Source: Apostichopus japonicus (lineage: Eukaryota > Echinodermata > Holothuroidea > Aspidochirotida > Stichopodidae). From it: a stretch of DNA of 64,000 nucleotides. Made by a program: the position numbers and the translations under genes. Each line of letters begins with the position of its first letter. Positions within the stretch are counted from its first letter, which is position 1. Under the pieces are notes generated by a model. It searched no databases. It saw nothing but the letters and a program-made list of their open reading frames with translations, and was not told where the DNA came from. This document shows positions 23,885 through 35,100 of the stretch, in pieces. Location: the NCBI RefSeq assembly GCF_037975245.1, contig NC_092573.1, positions 20,350,265 to 20,414,264 on the forward strand. The letters are read 5' to 3'.

Positions 23885-25270
23885 CATGTCACGTGGCAAT
23901 AGTTTGTTTGTTTGTGTCATAAAAATCATTGCAACGAATCATTATTTAATTACGATGGCCACGTGCTTCCATAGAAACGTTTCTAGCAAAGCATTACCGA
24001 ATCATTGAAGGGTTGCATTATTTTAATTAGCAGAGTAAACAGGGCGTGTACATTCGGGTATTTTGTATGGGGTGGTGCGTTTACTGAAGACGTGGACTTT
24101 ACTTGAACTTCTTCCTGGCAAAACAATATGTGAGCCTATAATTAAGGTAATTAAGGGATCTCTTAGATGACAAATGAAGCTATATTTTGCAACCATATCC
24201 ACATATTTGTTTTGTAGGCAAATGTAGGGCTTGGGAGATCTAAACAGAAAAAACTAACCAAACCAGATTAATAACCTGTTTACTCATCCAAAACAACTAT
24301 TATAAAACGATAATTATTGCTAAAGATTTTCTATTTTTTTGTATTATAAACATGTTTTTTGGAAAAACGTGGCAAACGTTTGTTTGCTTGTGTCATAAAA
24401 ATCATTGCAACGAATCATTATTTAATTATGACGGCCACGTGCTTCCATAGTGATGTTTGTAGCAAAGCATTACCAAAGCATTGAAGGGTTGCATTATTTT
24501 AATTAGCATAATTCACAGGGCGTGTGATTTTGTATAGGGTGGTGCCATTGGCGGAGCTAGGGGTATTGGTCAGGGGGGCGAGAATGGTCGGAAGGGGCGC
24601 TTTCAACACTATCTAAGCGGATCGCCACCACAGGTTGGCGCGGAGCGTAGAAAAAATTTTTGAGTAAAGATACTCCCTAGATCGCCGGAAATTACCCTTT
24701 CCGGGCCTTGCTAATTTGCAGAAAAACGAAGAATAAATAGGTGTCACCGCCATTTTGTCAGAAAATTACACCAACAAAATGTTACAAATGTCAATAGGTG
24801 GTATATGAGAGGGCAATAAAAAAGTCAATAATCGCGAATAAGTAAAAAGTGGTAAAAAGCTGAAAAGGGCGCCAGCAGTCCATTTGAGTCCGTCAGGGGG
24901 GGGGGGCATCCGCCCCTCTGACTGTATGGACGCTCCGCCACTAGGTGGTGCGTTTACTGAAGATGTGGACTACCTTTACATGAACTTCTTCCTGGTAAAA
25001 CAATCTGTGAGCCTATAATTAAGAGATGGCTCAGAGGACAAAATGGAGCTATTTTGCAACCATATCCACAAATTTGTTTTGTGATCCTATTAATACACGC
25101 ACCACACAAGGCAAATGGAGGGCTTGGGAGATATAACCTTTACGTTGCATGTGTAGAACAAACTAACCAAACCAGATTAATAACCTACTTACTCGTCCAA
25201 AACCACTATAATGAAAAGTTAATTATTGCTACTTTCTTTAATTTTTATAAACGTTTTTATTTTGGGAGGA
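23885..25270 (+). repeat. Tandem duplication of about 490 bp, second copy interrupted
   Basis: Copy 1 (about 23885-24362) and copy 2 (about 24368-25262) share long stretches such as GTGTCATAAAAATCATTGCA, GGCCACGTGCTTCCATAG, GGTTGCATTATTTTAATTAG and AACCAAACCAGATTAATAAC. Copy 2 is longer because it holds a 398-bp MITE (24546-24943) and a second small insertion near 25080-25105. Neither copy shows coding potential. Confidence 0.85.
24546..24943 (+). mobile_element. hAT-type MITE with 8-bp target duplication
   Basis: Begins CATTGGCGGAGCTAGG and ends GGACGCTCCGCCACTA, giving GGCGGAGC terminal inverted repeats. It is flanked by GGTGGTGC at 24538-24545 and again at 24944-24951. The sister copy of the surrounding duplication has a single GGTGGTGC at the same place, so the insertion boundaries are exact. 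Internal sequence (ACTATCTAAGCG..CGCCACC..GTTGGCGCG) is shared with the element at 51517. Confidence 0.92.
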
Positions 25271-26915
25271 AAAACTCTCACGAAATGAACTTTTTTAACC
25301 AAGTTTTGTGCTCTACAAAGTTGAACATGATATTCATTCGTCATGGCTGAATCCATTGACGAGAATCTCCTTTGGAAAGTGAAAAAAAAACAGAAGAAAT
25401 AGAAAACAAAAGATAGATGTATGCTTGTGAGAGACTGTACTGTTTAATACGATATATTTTACAGTTAGAGATGATGTAAGGATTACAGTATTGCACACAA
25501 TCTAACATCACCAACACAGCGGTTTTGGTTTGAAATAGCGTCATTTGCTTACAATTTATTACCGTAGGCGTTCAATCTGTAAGGTAACATAAAAAAAATA
25601 CTTAATCGCAATGACGTCATATGATTCACTAATTGAAAGTATTCATCAATCTCGCAAATTAAGAGGTAGATTATTTTACATAAGATCTCAATCACTATAC
25701 ACCCAAATACATAATATAGGACTTCATTGAATATTCATGCAAACACAAAAGATTAGTGGTGACGTCATGCATATGTCAGGGAAGTTAAAGCAAGGAAGTA
25801 CTGACAGAACGTCGCAAAGGAAGAAACAAAATGCAATTTCATCGTATCGTAAAAAAAGGTGTTAAAAAAATGTGATGCAGTAATTTTTTTATTTTAGGAA
25901 AATTCACTCTGGAAAAGATTTATCTAAACAAGAAAAATCACAACATATGACAAAAACAAAAAATGATCATTTCTCTTAATTCAGGACTATGGCCGTTTGT
26001 TAAAAGAAGAAAAAATTATGACATTTGCAGAATCCTGTTTAGTTGCATTGTTCGCGATTTTAATATCGAGATATTTAAATGAACTCAAAATTTAACGAAA
26101 GAAAGCACATGTTAGTTTGGATCACAAGCAGGAGCAACTGATGTTTTTTTTTTACCCTCTGTTAGATCTGCTAGAGAAACAAGCATTCAATGTGTCTCTC
26201 TTATGGGAGACCAACATAAAGGGGTAAAGCAATTTGTTATTACCTTGGCGTGAAATGTACATCCATCCAAATTCCGAACCCGAGTAAACCTTGAAATACA
26301 TCTAGAGTTTTATAACTGAGGTTGAGTGGGTAGGGGGAGGGAGAAGGTAGTGATGAGTGGGTAATAAAATCTTGATGGAAATAATGCAACAAAATCTGTG
26401 ATGTTTACTTAAAATAGGAATGTAAAATAAAGGCTCCTACAAGGTTTTTTTGTTAAAATTGATTTGTTTATGATAAGAGATGACTTTGGTTCACCGAGGT
26501 CCACTAATACTGATTTAAGAATAAAAGTAGATCATACTTAGCACAAATCCCAGGGGTTTCATTAAGTATATGTAAAAGACGATGAAGAAAGTTTTCTATC
26601 GCTAAAAAACAGCAATAATACTTAGTGTTAAAAACACACGTAGGGTTGTAACTTCGGCCCGGATTAAGTGGTTTGTAGACAGAGAGACAGAACAACCTGC
26701 TCTCTTTGTGTATATCAAGGACAAATTTAACCGGTTTACATATTTCCTTCTACTACATTCAATCTTGTACGAGCATTCAAATTCAATAGTTACATTGTAT
26801 TTGTACAAGTAGGTTTCCCATTGATATGAGTACAAGTATGAGTACACGGCTCTAAACGCGAGTACTGTTACTTCATCTTGCACTTGTAACCCGCCAAACT
26901 GGAATTCCAAAATAC
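25271..26915. other. Intergenic, no gene seen
   Basis: AT-rich sequence without convincing coding frames or splice-linked exons. Confidence 0.4.
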
Positions 26916-26917
26916 TC

Positions 26918-27345
26918 TTAGTACAAGTACAACAGCAGTGAGTACCAGTACAATGGCATTGAGTACAAATACAACAGGATGAGTACCAGTACAACAGCAT
27001 TGAATACGAGTACAACAGTACCAGTACAACAGCATGAGTACCCGAGTACGAGAACAACAGCATTGAGTACCAGTACAACAGCATAAGAGTACAACAGCAT
27101 TGAGTACCAGTACAACAGTATTGAGTACCAGTACAACAGCATGAGTACCAGTACAACAGCATGCATACAACAGTATTTAGTACCAGTGCAACAGCATTGA
27201 GTACCAGTACAACAGCATTGAGTACCAGTACAACAGCATTGAGTACCAGTACAACAGCATTGACTTCGAGTACAACAGCATTGAATATCAGTACAACAGC
27301 ATGAGTACAAGTACTACAGTATGAATACCAGTAAACAGCATGAGT
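26918..27345. repeat. About 21-bp minisatellite (GAGTACCAGTACAACAGCAT)
   Basis: Some eighteen degenerate copies of a GAGTACCAGTACAACAGCATT-like unit, with decayed copies trailing on both sides (about 26820-26915 and 27345-27445). Long Cys/Thr/Gly-rich minus-strand ORFs here reflect the repeat and are not genes. Confidence 0.9.
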
Positions 27346-27518
27346 ACAAGTAGATTTGCCATTTGATATGAGTACCAGTATGTGTACACAGCTCTAAATG
27401 CTCAATGTAGGAGTATGAGTACCAATTCACGAGGGTGAGTACAAGTACAAATACAAGCAACTATCTTAGAATACGAGTCTGACTTTCTACGAGTCTAGTG
27501 AGTTTCTCCATTTTCTTC

Positions 27519-27660
27519 CCCCTCCCGCAGTTCCTCACCCTTACCCTTCCCCAATTCCTCACCCTTCTCCAGATCATCACCATTCTCCAGTTCCTCACCC
27601 TTCTCCAGTTCCTCACCCTTCCCCAGTACCTCACCCTTCCCCAGTTCCTCACCCTTTCAC
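27519..27660. repeat. 18-bp minisatellite (CAGTTCCTCACCCTTCCC)
   Basis: About eight copies of an 18-base pyrimidine-rich unit, one strand strongly C/T rich, located just after the 21-bp minisatellite. Confidence 0.9.
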
Positions 27661-28343
27661 ACACTAAACCTTACCAAATATTTGACAATTAAACAGAACA
27701 AATAATGTGACCAAACTAAACTGCAATCTAATTTTAATATCTAATCATAGGCATGATTACAAACTTCCGTCCTTACCAATGTTTGTATTTGCCTTAAGTT
27801 TAAATATATGTTTTACAAAAAGTTGATTATATGGGCATGTGCTTGCTTGCTGTACAAGTTTCATTTCAAACTAAATGAATGTGCTCAAAATTGTACATAA
27901 TGTGTAACAAAAATAACAAGGTTTTTTTTTTTATTGTTTTCTTTGTAAAAATAACGGCTTAAAAATGAAACACCCTGAATAAAAAGTCATAGTTACAATT
28001 GACTAGCACCACAGTTGGCAAAAAAACCCAAAAAAAACAAACAAACAGATAATAAAACAATCATATAAAAACATTTCAAAAAATGGATCGGAAAAAATCA
28101 TACTCGGAATGCCCCCCCAGAATGACCAATGTGACAATTTTCTGGACGATATTTATTACGTCTGAAAATAATCACATCTAATTGGAAAAAACGTTTATAA
28201 GTAAAACAATCCTTTAGAGTACCGCAAACATGCATTGGTTATAAAGGATGTGAATCATTTCCATATTTCCAAATTGCGGAAATCCATTTTCAAACACGGT
28301 AACGGTATAATAGGATCTCGAGAAAACAACTGATCCCTCCCTT

Positions 28344-28698
28344 TTAGAAGGACTGGAATAGTTTTGCCAGACGACTGCATGGTGGATGTTTTCTCTCGAT
28401 TGATGCTTTCGCGTGACGGCTAAATGCCAGGTACCTATGGAGTGATAAAGTAACATTATTTGTCAAAATTATCGGCACCAAAACATTAACCAACAAATAA
28501 TTTACACAAAATTTACAAAAAAAAGTAACATACCTGATAGGGTAAAGGGAATTACTGTCGATATGTACCTCTTGGGGTTTGTTTACAATTTGCACGGATT
28601 TAACTGTTACCAAGGAAGTTGGGTGGTCAGATGGTAAATGGGTTACACTCTTGTCGTTCACAGACTGTTTAGAGGTGATACCAGCACCAGGAATGACA
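28344..28698 (-). CDS. Two candidate exons, unknown, downstream of CERT1
   Basis: Exon at 28534-28698 (acceptor TTTTTAG, donor CAG|GTATGT) and exon at 28344-28434 (acceptor CCATAG, stop TAA) join in phase. They give about 84 aa from VIPGAGITSKQSVNDKSVTH through HIDSNSLYPIRYLAFSRHAK to LFQSF. I do not recognise the sequence. The frame upstream of 28698 is also open to an ATG at 28740, so a small two-exon gene is possible. The alternatives are spliced 3' UTR or an alternative end of CERT1, because exon 13 of CERT1 has a GT donor (GGAG|GTAAAT) just past its stop. The frame reading into these exons does not match the CERT1 frame. Confidence 0.3.
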
Positions 28699-28991
28699 CT
28701 AAAAATTGCCATCTTTTCCATCTTAATTCTCTCAATATTCATGAATAAGAAACATATTTCCCTCTTGCCACCTCCCCCCCCCCTAATCCCAGGCCCCCAG
28801 GACTTTAGACAGCATGAAGAAATGATCCAATATCAACTCATCTCAACAAAAAAAGGAAAAAACAATTGGTTTAGGAGCTGACAACTTACAACCAAACCAG
28901 GAAAAATAAAGAAAACTCATACTTTTCATACCAAAGTTTAGAAGACAACAGAGACAAGCAGAATAGAGAGAATTGAAGTGATTTACCTCCA

Positions 28992-29122
28992 TCAGTGGAA
29001 GCTTACTGGTTTGCTCTTGTATTTCTCTTGGACGTATCCCGAGAACCGGCGCAAAAATTTGGGATATTCCCTCTTGTACACGGTCCTTAACACTGACGCG
29101 GGTGCCCATCCGCCTGGATTTA
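28992..29122 (-). CDS. CERT1: CERT1 exon 13: START C-terminal helix and stop
   Basis: Begins after CAACAG with the split codon G|TA, then [23 protein letters not shown] and [14 protein letters not shown], stop TGA at 28992-28994. This matches the closing helix of START. The preceding intron (29123-31975) is the largest but one in the gene and is full of old repeats. Confidence 0.93.
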
Positions 29123-32100
29123 CTGTTGAGAACAAGATAGGAAGGATAGCAATTTTTTAAATTCATTTATACCAGCGATGATATTTGGTGGGATTCTTTG
29201 TTGCCAGGCAGAATAAGACTAACATTGACGGGGAAAATATTATGAAAACTAGAGCACCAATGGTGCAGAATCGAGCTCAAAAATGTAGGGCCCACAAAAC
29301 TTTATGGCCCACCAAATTTCAGGCCATTTTTCAGATTCCACCAATTTTTTTGGGCCTATGAGGCCGAACAATTTAGGTTCAGAGACAAATTTATACCCCT
29401 AGTTCAAAACGGCGATAACCCCCCCTCCCCTCCCCCCTCCGTTAGCAGAATCCTGGCCACACCACTGGCGATAATTCCTATTTTCCCCCTTTCAGTCCTA
29501 TTTTACCCACTCTCTCAAACAATACCACTGACCTACCCTATTAAACTTTCTCCCCTCTACCTGAGCAGAAATAACTTCACAAGCACTCCTTCCCAAAATT
29601 TTGGCTGGCTGCCTACATACCTCAGGCTCAAAGACTTTTAAGCATCGGCAAGTGCTGATTGGCTATAGGGCTCTCATGCTCACAGTTCAACAGTTAATAA
29701 CAACTCCCAATCCTGCTTTAATTCCACTAACAGTCTCTACGGAGCTTAACCACAAATGTAAACAAACACTGCAGAGACTGGTAGATAAATTAAAGGAGCT
29801 TAGGAAAAATGTGAAGGCTCAGATTTTTTTAAACAATGGGGATTAATTGTAATTAATTAACTTTTGACCCAAAATTTTTAGGCATCACCTTATTCATAAA
29901 CAATCCAACAATCATCAGTTCAACTTTGAATATGATCCATCAAAATCTTGAGGAGATTGAGATATTTGAAAATATTACAAAGAATGACCCCCGATGACCC
30001 CCTAAATGACATTTGACCTCAATTTTCCGAACACCACTCATAACCCTCATCCCGAGGAACGTTGTGACCAAGTTTCATTATAACTGGCCATACACTGTAT
30101 GAACAGAAGCAATTTGAGAATATAGGGATGGGGCCCAGGCCACAAAAGACCCCTAGTTGATCTTTGATCTCAAATTCATGAACACCCTGAAGATAAAACT
30201 TCCATAGTACTATCGTGACAAACCCTCAACATTGTACCATGGAATCTGTAGGAGAAGAAGCATTTTGCGTATTTCCACAAAATGGCCCATTACGGCCCAC
30301 AGGTGACCTTTGACCCCAAATTTCGGACCATATCTGATGGCCCTATACCCAATGGTCCTTGTGTCCAAGTTTCATGAAATTCCATTAAACACTGTGCGAG
30401 TGGGAGCGGTTTTACCAATTGTTGACGGATAGAGTGATAGAATGATAGAGTGATAGACGCTGCACTGTAACACTAGCTCACACCAGCATGCTGGTATGAG
30501 CTAAAAACGATCTCAACATCTTGTTTCAATATCGAATTACAGTCAACTTTACCTAAATTATTTTTTCGATCCGTAAATTCATCTTGGCTGACATTCCTTA
30601 AAAGGTGTTTCTTTCCCTTCCCAAACCCTCCACTCCTCCTTCCCTGTTGCTTCCTATTGTAATACTGTTGTTAATTTATCCTTGAAATGTAACACATTTT
30701 AGGGCGTTTGCTTCCTAGGTATCAATGTTTCCTAATTTAGAAATTTCTTCTTTTCCTTTAAGTAATACTAGATAAATGATATCTACATCACAACAAAAAA
30801 CATGAAAAGAAGATGAACTGCTATGATGACAATACTAAACCAAAATCTGATGTTCACAGATCTTGCATTCCTCAAATTTCAACACATTTACATGTCTCTC
30901 CCAATACAATATGCTTTTACACAAATTTGGTTTTGATGATAAATGGACTTTAGCCACCAGAATAGTCCTTTAAGTATTGCCTGATGGACATAGATGGTAT
31001 AAATTCTTTTCCAAGTACCAAACTTAACATTGAGGGCTTTTTCTCGCAGAGACTAACAAATTATTCACTGCAAAAGAACACTGTTGTAACTAACACTGTA
31101 CATTTATCTTGGGTGACACAAAAAAAAAAAAAAAAAAAAAAAAAAACACTTTACTCTGCTAACAACTTCCAAATAATGTCAATGTTACCACCAGAGAAAA
31201 CCAGCAAGAAACAATTTCTTCAATATCAGCCGATACCATCGACTGACGACTCTGATTAGATCCAATTTTGCAATGTTTGTTTGACAGAACACATAAGAAC
31301 AATGGGAGGGAGCAATGACTTCTTGATTGAGACCGGGCGTTCTTGTTCATCTTGTCTATGACGATAGTCAATGTACCTCCTGAAACAACCCAGACGATCT
31401 AATCGATTCACTGGCTGCTTTTCCAGCAGGAGTCATCTTTAAGGTACTGCTCATTGTCCTTCGCACCTTTACCGTGGGCACTCCTCATATCAATGAAAAC
31501 TCCTGCGTCCCTACCAATGGCCCAGTTTTACCCTGGTTGTTCAAATAGAAGTCCCCCCCCCCTCCCCTCCTTGTCAATCACACTACTCGACTGCAATCCT
31601 ACCGCAATAGTCCTTTCCATAAATTGGGCAAATTGCTACGCAAAATGGCCAAATTGCTATGCAAAATGGCCAAATTGCTATTCAAGGGCAAAGATGTTTT
31701 TTTACAGAGAATTTTATTACAGACAATATTCAGAGACTTCAAAGCTGCTACACAAAGTTTTTCTATGAGAAAGTTCGAATCATTTTGGCAAGCATAGAAT
31801 CCAAGTTGAAGAAATTCCTTATTTTTTTAGTATTTCATGCTTTGTCTCGTGAAGCACTTTAAATCGTCGCTCTACTGACATATTTTATTCATAATAAAGA
31901 TTTCTATTACTTTCACCGTTCTTATCATCGTTATGATTTATGATTCGGGAAACTGAACGAGACTGTCATTCTCACCGTGTGAAATGTAAAAGACTTTACA
32001 GAGTAGGTTATCCCTGGTGGCATCTTCTGGTTTGATGTCGGGAGGATCCAGAAACGTCTGGCACAGCATGCTGACGTTCAACTTGGCCCGGATACATTTT

Positions 32101-35100
32101 CCGGAGGTCTGCGGAGATACGACAATCAAATCAGGGTAATTTTGAATTGCTCCCTTCACTGGGAATGTTTACTATGAATGATTCTAAAATGTTTCTCAAG
32201 CTCAAACTCCTCAGACATTTTTTCATTTGATCTACTACCATCATTCAGTGACCTTCATGAGATTCTGGGGGTTAGAGTTAGGTTGTCACTCATCTAATCA
32301 ACCCTTGTATTTGCCTTCTTACACTGTTACTAGTCTCTGTTAACCTCATCTGACAAAATTTGACTGTGCACACAACTTTACTATGCACAGATGGAGTACA
32401 ATGATCTAAAAACAATAACTGTACGTGACAAGAAATAGGAAAACAGTAGCCTACAATAAACCTTGTAGAAACTTTTTTATGGTGCAAGTGACAATTATTT
32501 TCCAATTCCAGAAAACTCAAAAGCAACTTATTAAAACTTAGCAATTTTTTCCCTTCAAACTTAACAACACAGCTGCCCCCTCCTCCTTCCACTACCTCCA
32601 AAACTTCTTGCCTAATACCAAACTGTCTTGGAGAAAAGTAAAATAAGCATGATATTGTAAAAACAACACCCATGAAGAAATCTGGACTGCAAGTAATAGG
32701 GATGATGTGATAACGTACAGCTTTGGGATGGTCCACGGAAAAATTGCTACAGATCCAGTTATTGATGCTGGTGACGCCTTGCGAAGAGAGATCTAATTTA
32801 CGAATGTGCGACGCAAAGCAGGTATCCCTCTGCACCGAAGGCCACAGCCGTTTCATCAGCTGATGTGATATCACGGTATCGGGTGATACGATCTCAAGGG
32901 TATGTGACGAATCCAATACGACTGTAAGATCAAGCAAAAAACAGAATTAACCAACTGAGACGAATGTTGAGTACAAACTTCAAAGTTGTAACACAGCAAA
33001 TGATAGACAACGTAAGATGCTGTATCATTTGGAAAACTTTAGGGGTCTTTTATTAAAAAAATATGAGAAGAAGAGACAGAGTAGAAATATAATATTTGGG
33101 AGACATATCTTCAATATGGATAGTTTTCATGGATCATTGATTCCTCCAACCACAACCTATCACCACATGAAAATTTCACCATACGTGTTGAAAAACCAAA
33201 TAAACGGAAGTGATTGTAAAAGTGTAAACCTGGGCTTGCGGTCAGAAGGACTGTAACTGTTACTAGCTCAAAACCTAATGCTATAAAAAATCTCTTCATT
33301 CAAAAACTTCAGTTGTGGCAACATAGATGTAAATTGGCAACAGTGCTAACTTCCTGCAAAAATGAGTATTCCAGCAGGCCGTGACTTTACACGGGGAACC
33401 AATGGTGAGCTTGTCACGGCATATTTCTGATACAGGCTTCCAGACGACTCATTTGCAACCGGTAGTCACCGTCTGCCCATTCTCTCGCACAGAGGAATAA
33501 CGTTTGCACCTGTCTCTGTAATACTTACGATCCCATTCCATTCTGACTTTCACGTCCCAGAAAGAGAAACACATCTCGTAGGCCGAGACACCCTTGACCG
33601 TGTGGATGGCCTTGAGTGGATCAACAATGATGCCGTCTATTTCCTGCTCACTCTTGTAAACCTTTGACCGAAAAAAAAAATTAAAAAATATATAAATAAA
33701 TAAGCTCAAGGTTAGCAAAATAATGTGTGGTTCTTTCAATTAAAATCTGGAAGTTAATGAGAATGGGAAAAAATGATTTGTAAGTCAAGTTTTGCGATCT
33801 CAAAATTCTCACATGCTTGAGATTATAACACGTTTACACAGTTTTCACATTTTTATAGTCTCTTTGGTTACTTTAATACTTTGACACTGGACACTTCACA
33901 AAAACCATATGAAAATACTAAACTGAAAATATGTAATCCGCAGGTTCGGTATAATGATCGTCAATTCAGAGAATATTGTGTTAAACAGGCAAGGTGCAAA
34001 GCCGAAGTTTGGAAAATCCTGCTTTCCGAGCTCAACGAAGACATTTTGTGGGAAGTTCAATTGTTCAAAAAGATGACCATAGTACAAAGCTACAAATCTG
34101 CTTAAAAAAGCTACAAATCTTACCTGTAGTTCTCCCTCTTGGTGTACCAAATCCCATTCTTTTTCAATATTCGTGAAAGCATACTTCACATTTTCATCGA
34201 CTTTTTCTTGGCACTGTGAAGTGGGAAATATATGAAAGTAAATAAACAAAGAGGTCACTCACTTTGATGTTACCAGATACATTCATAAAACTTTATCAGA
34301 AAATGTAAAAAAATTTAAATCTTTTCACAGATGAACACTTTTTTTTATCAGGATATACATTTCTGCTACTCAGTGCAAAAACACTTACAGCACCTTTTTT
34401 TTTCTATTTTTTAAACAATCACCTCTCACCACCAGAACAAAATCCTTTTTTTTTTCATTTTTTTTTTCATTATCAAGACAATAAAAGGGTATGGCCTTTG
34501 ATGATGCCCCCAAACGTGAGATCGTTTTAAGCCAATTAGTCATGCGAGAAATGAGAAAACGGATGAAATAGGAATTGCAAGCATCCGGATGAAATCTAAA
34601 ATCAATATTTCTACCACTGTTTTGGAGTTATTAAAAATGGAAGCTATGACATTTTGCACCAAAGCGTAAAATGGAATGAAATGATATTGTCATCTGACAG
34701 CAGCACCTCTTTTCCTTTTTTTTTATCAGGTAACCATGGGGTAAACTATTTTCCTTTCATAACAAAGTCCTTTGAGATGAGTCTGTTGACATAACATTAC
34801 CTATTTGTGTACTTGAAGAACTGAAATTTCAATTCCAAATCACTAAAGCTGTCAGCACCACCCCTTCCCTCCTCCCACCTTTATGGCTTGGATCACAAAG
34901 TGAATGAACTTGCTACTTAGGAACAACCAAGTTATTGTAATCTGTCAGATCTTTATGTAGGACCAATGAGGTGTTAATAATATAAGGTGACAATACTTTC
35001 TTCAGGAAAATCTGTGACATGTTATTGACATTGATCCTACCTGCTGCCACCCAGCCCCCCCCCCCACCCCTGCCCATACTGTCATTAAGGGGTTATTCCC

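Noticed and set aside
26602-27310. Cys/Thr/Gly-rich 100-186 aa minus-strand ORFs
   Set aside because: Translation of the 21-bp minisatellite in different frames; frames change wherever unit length varies.
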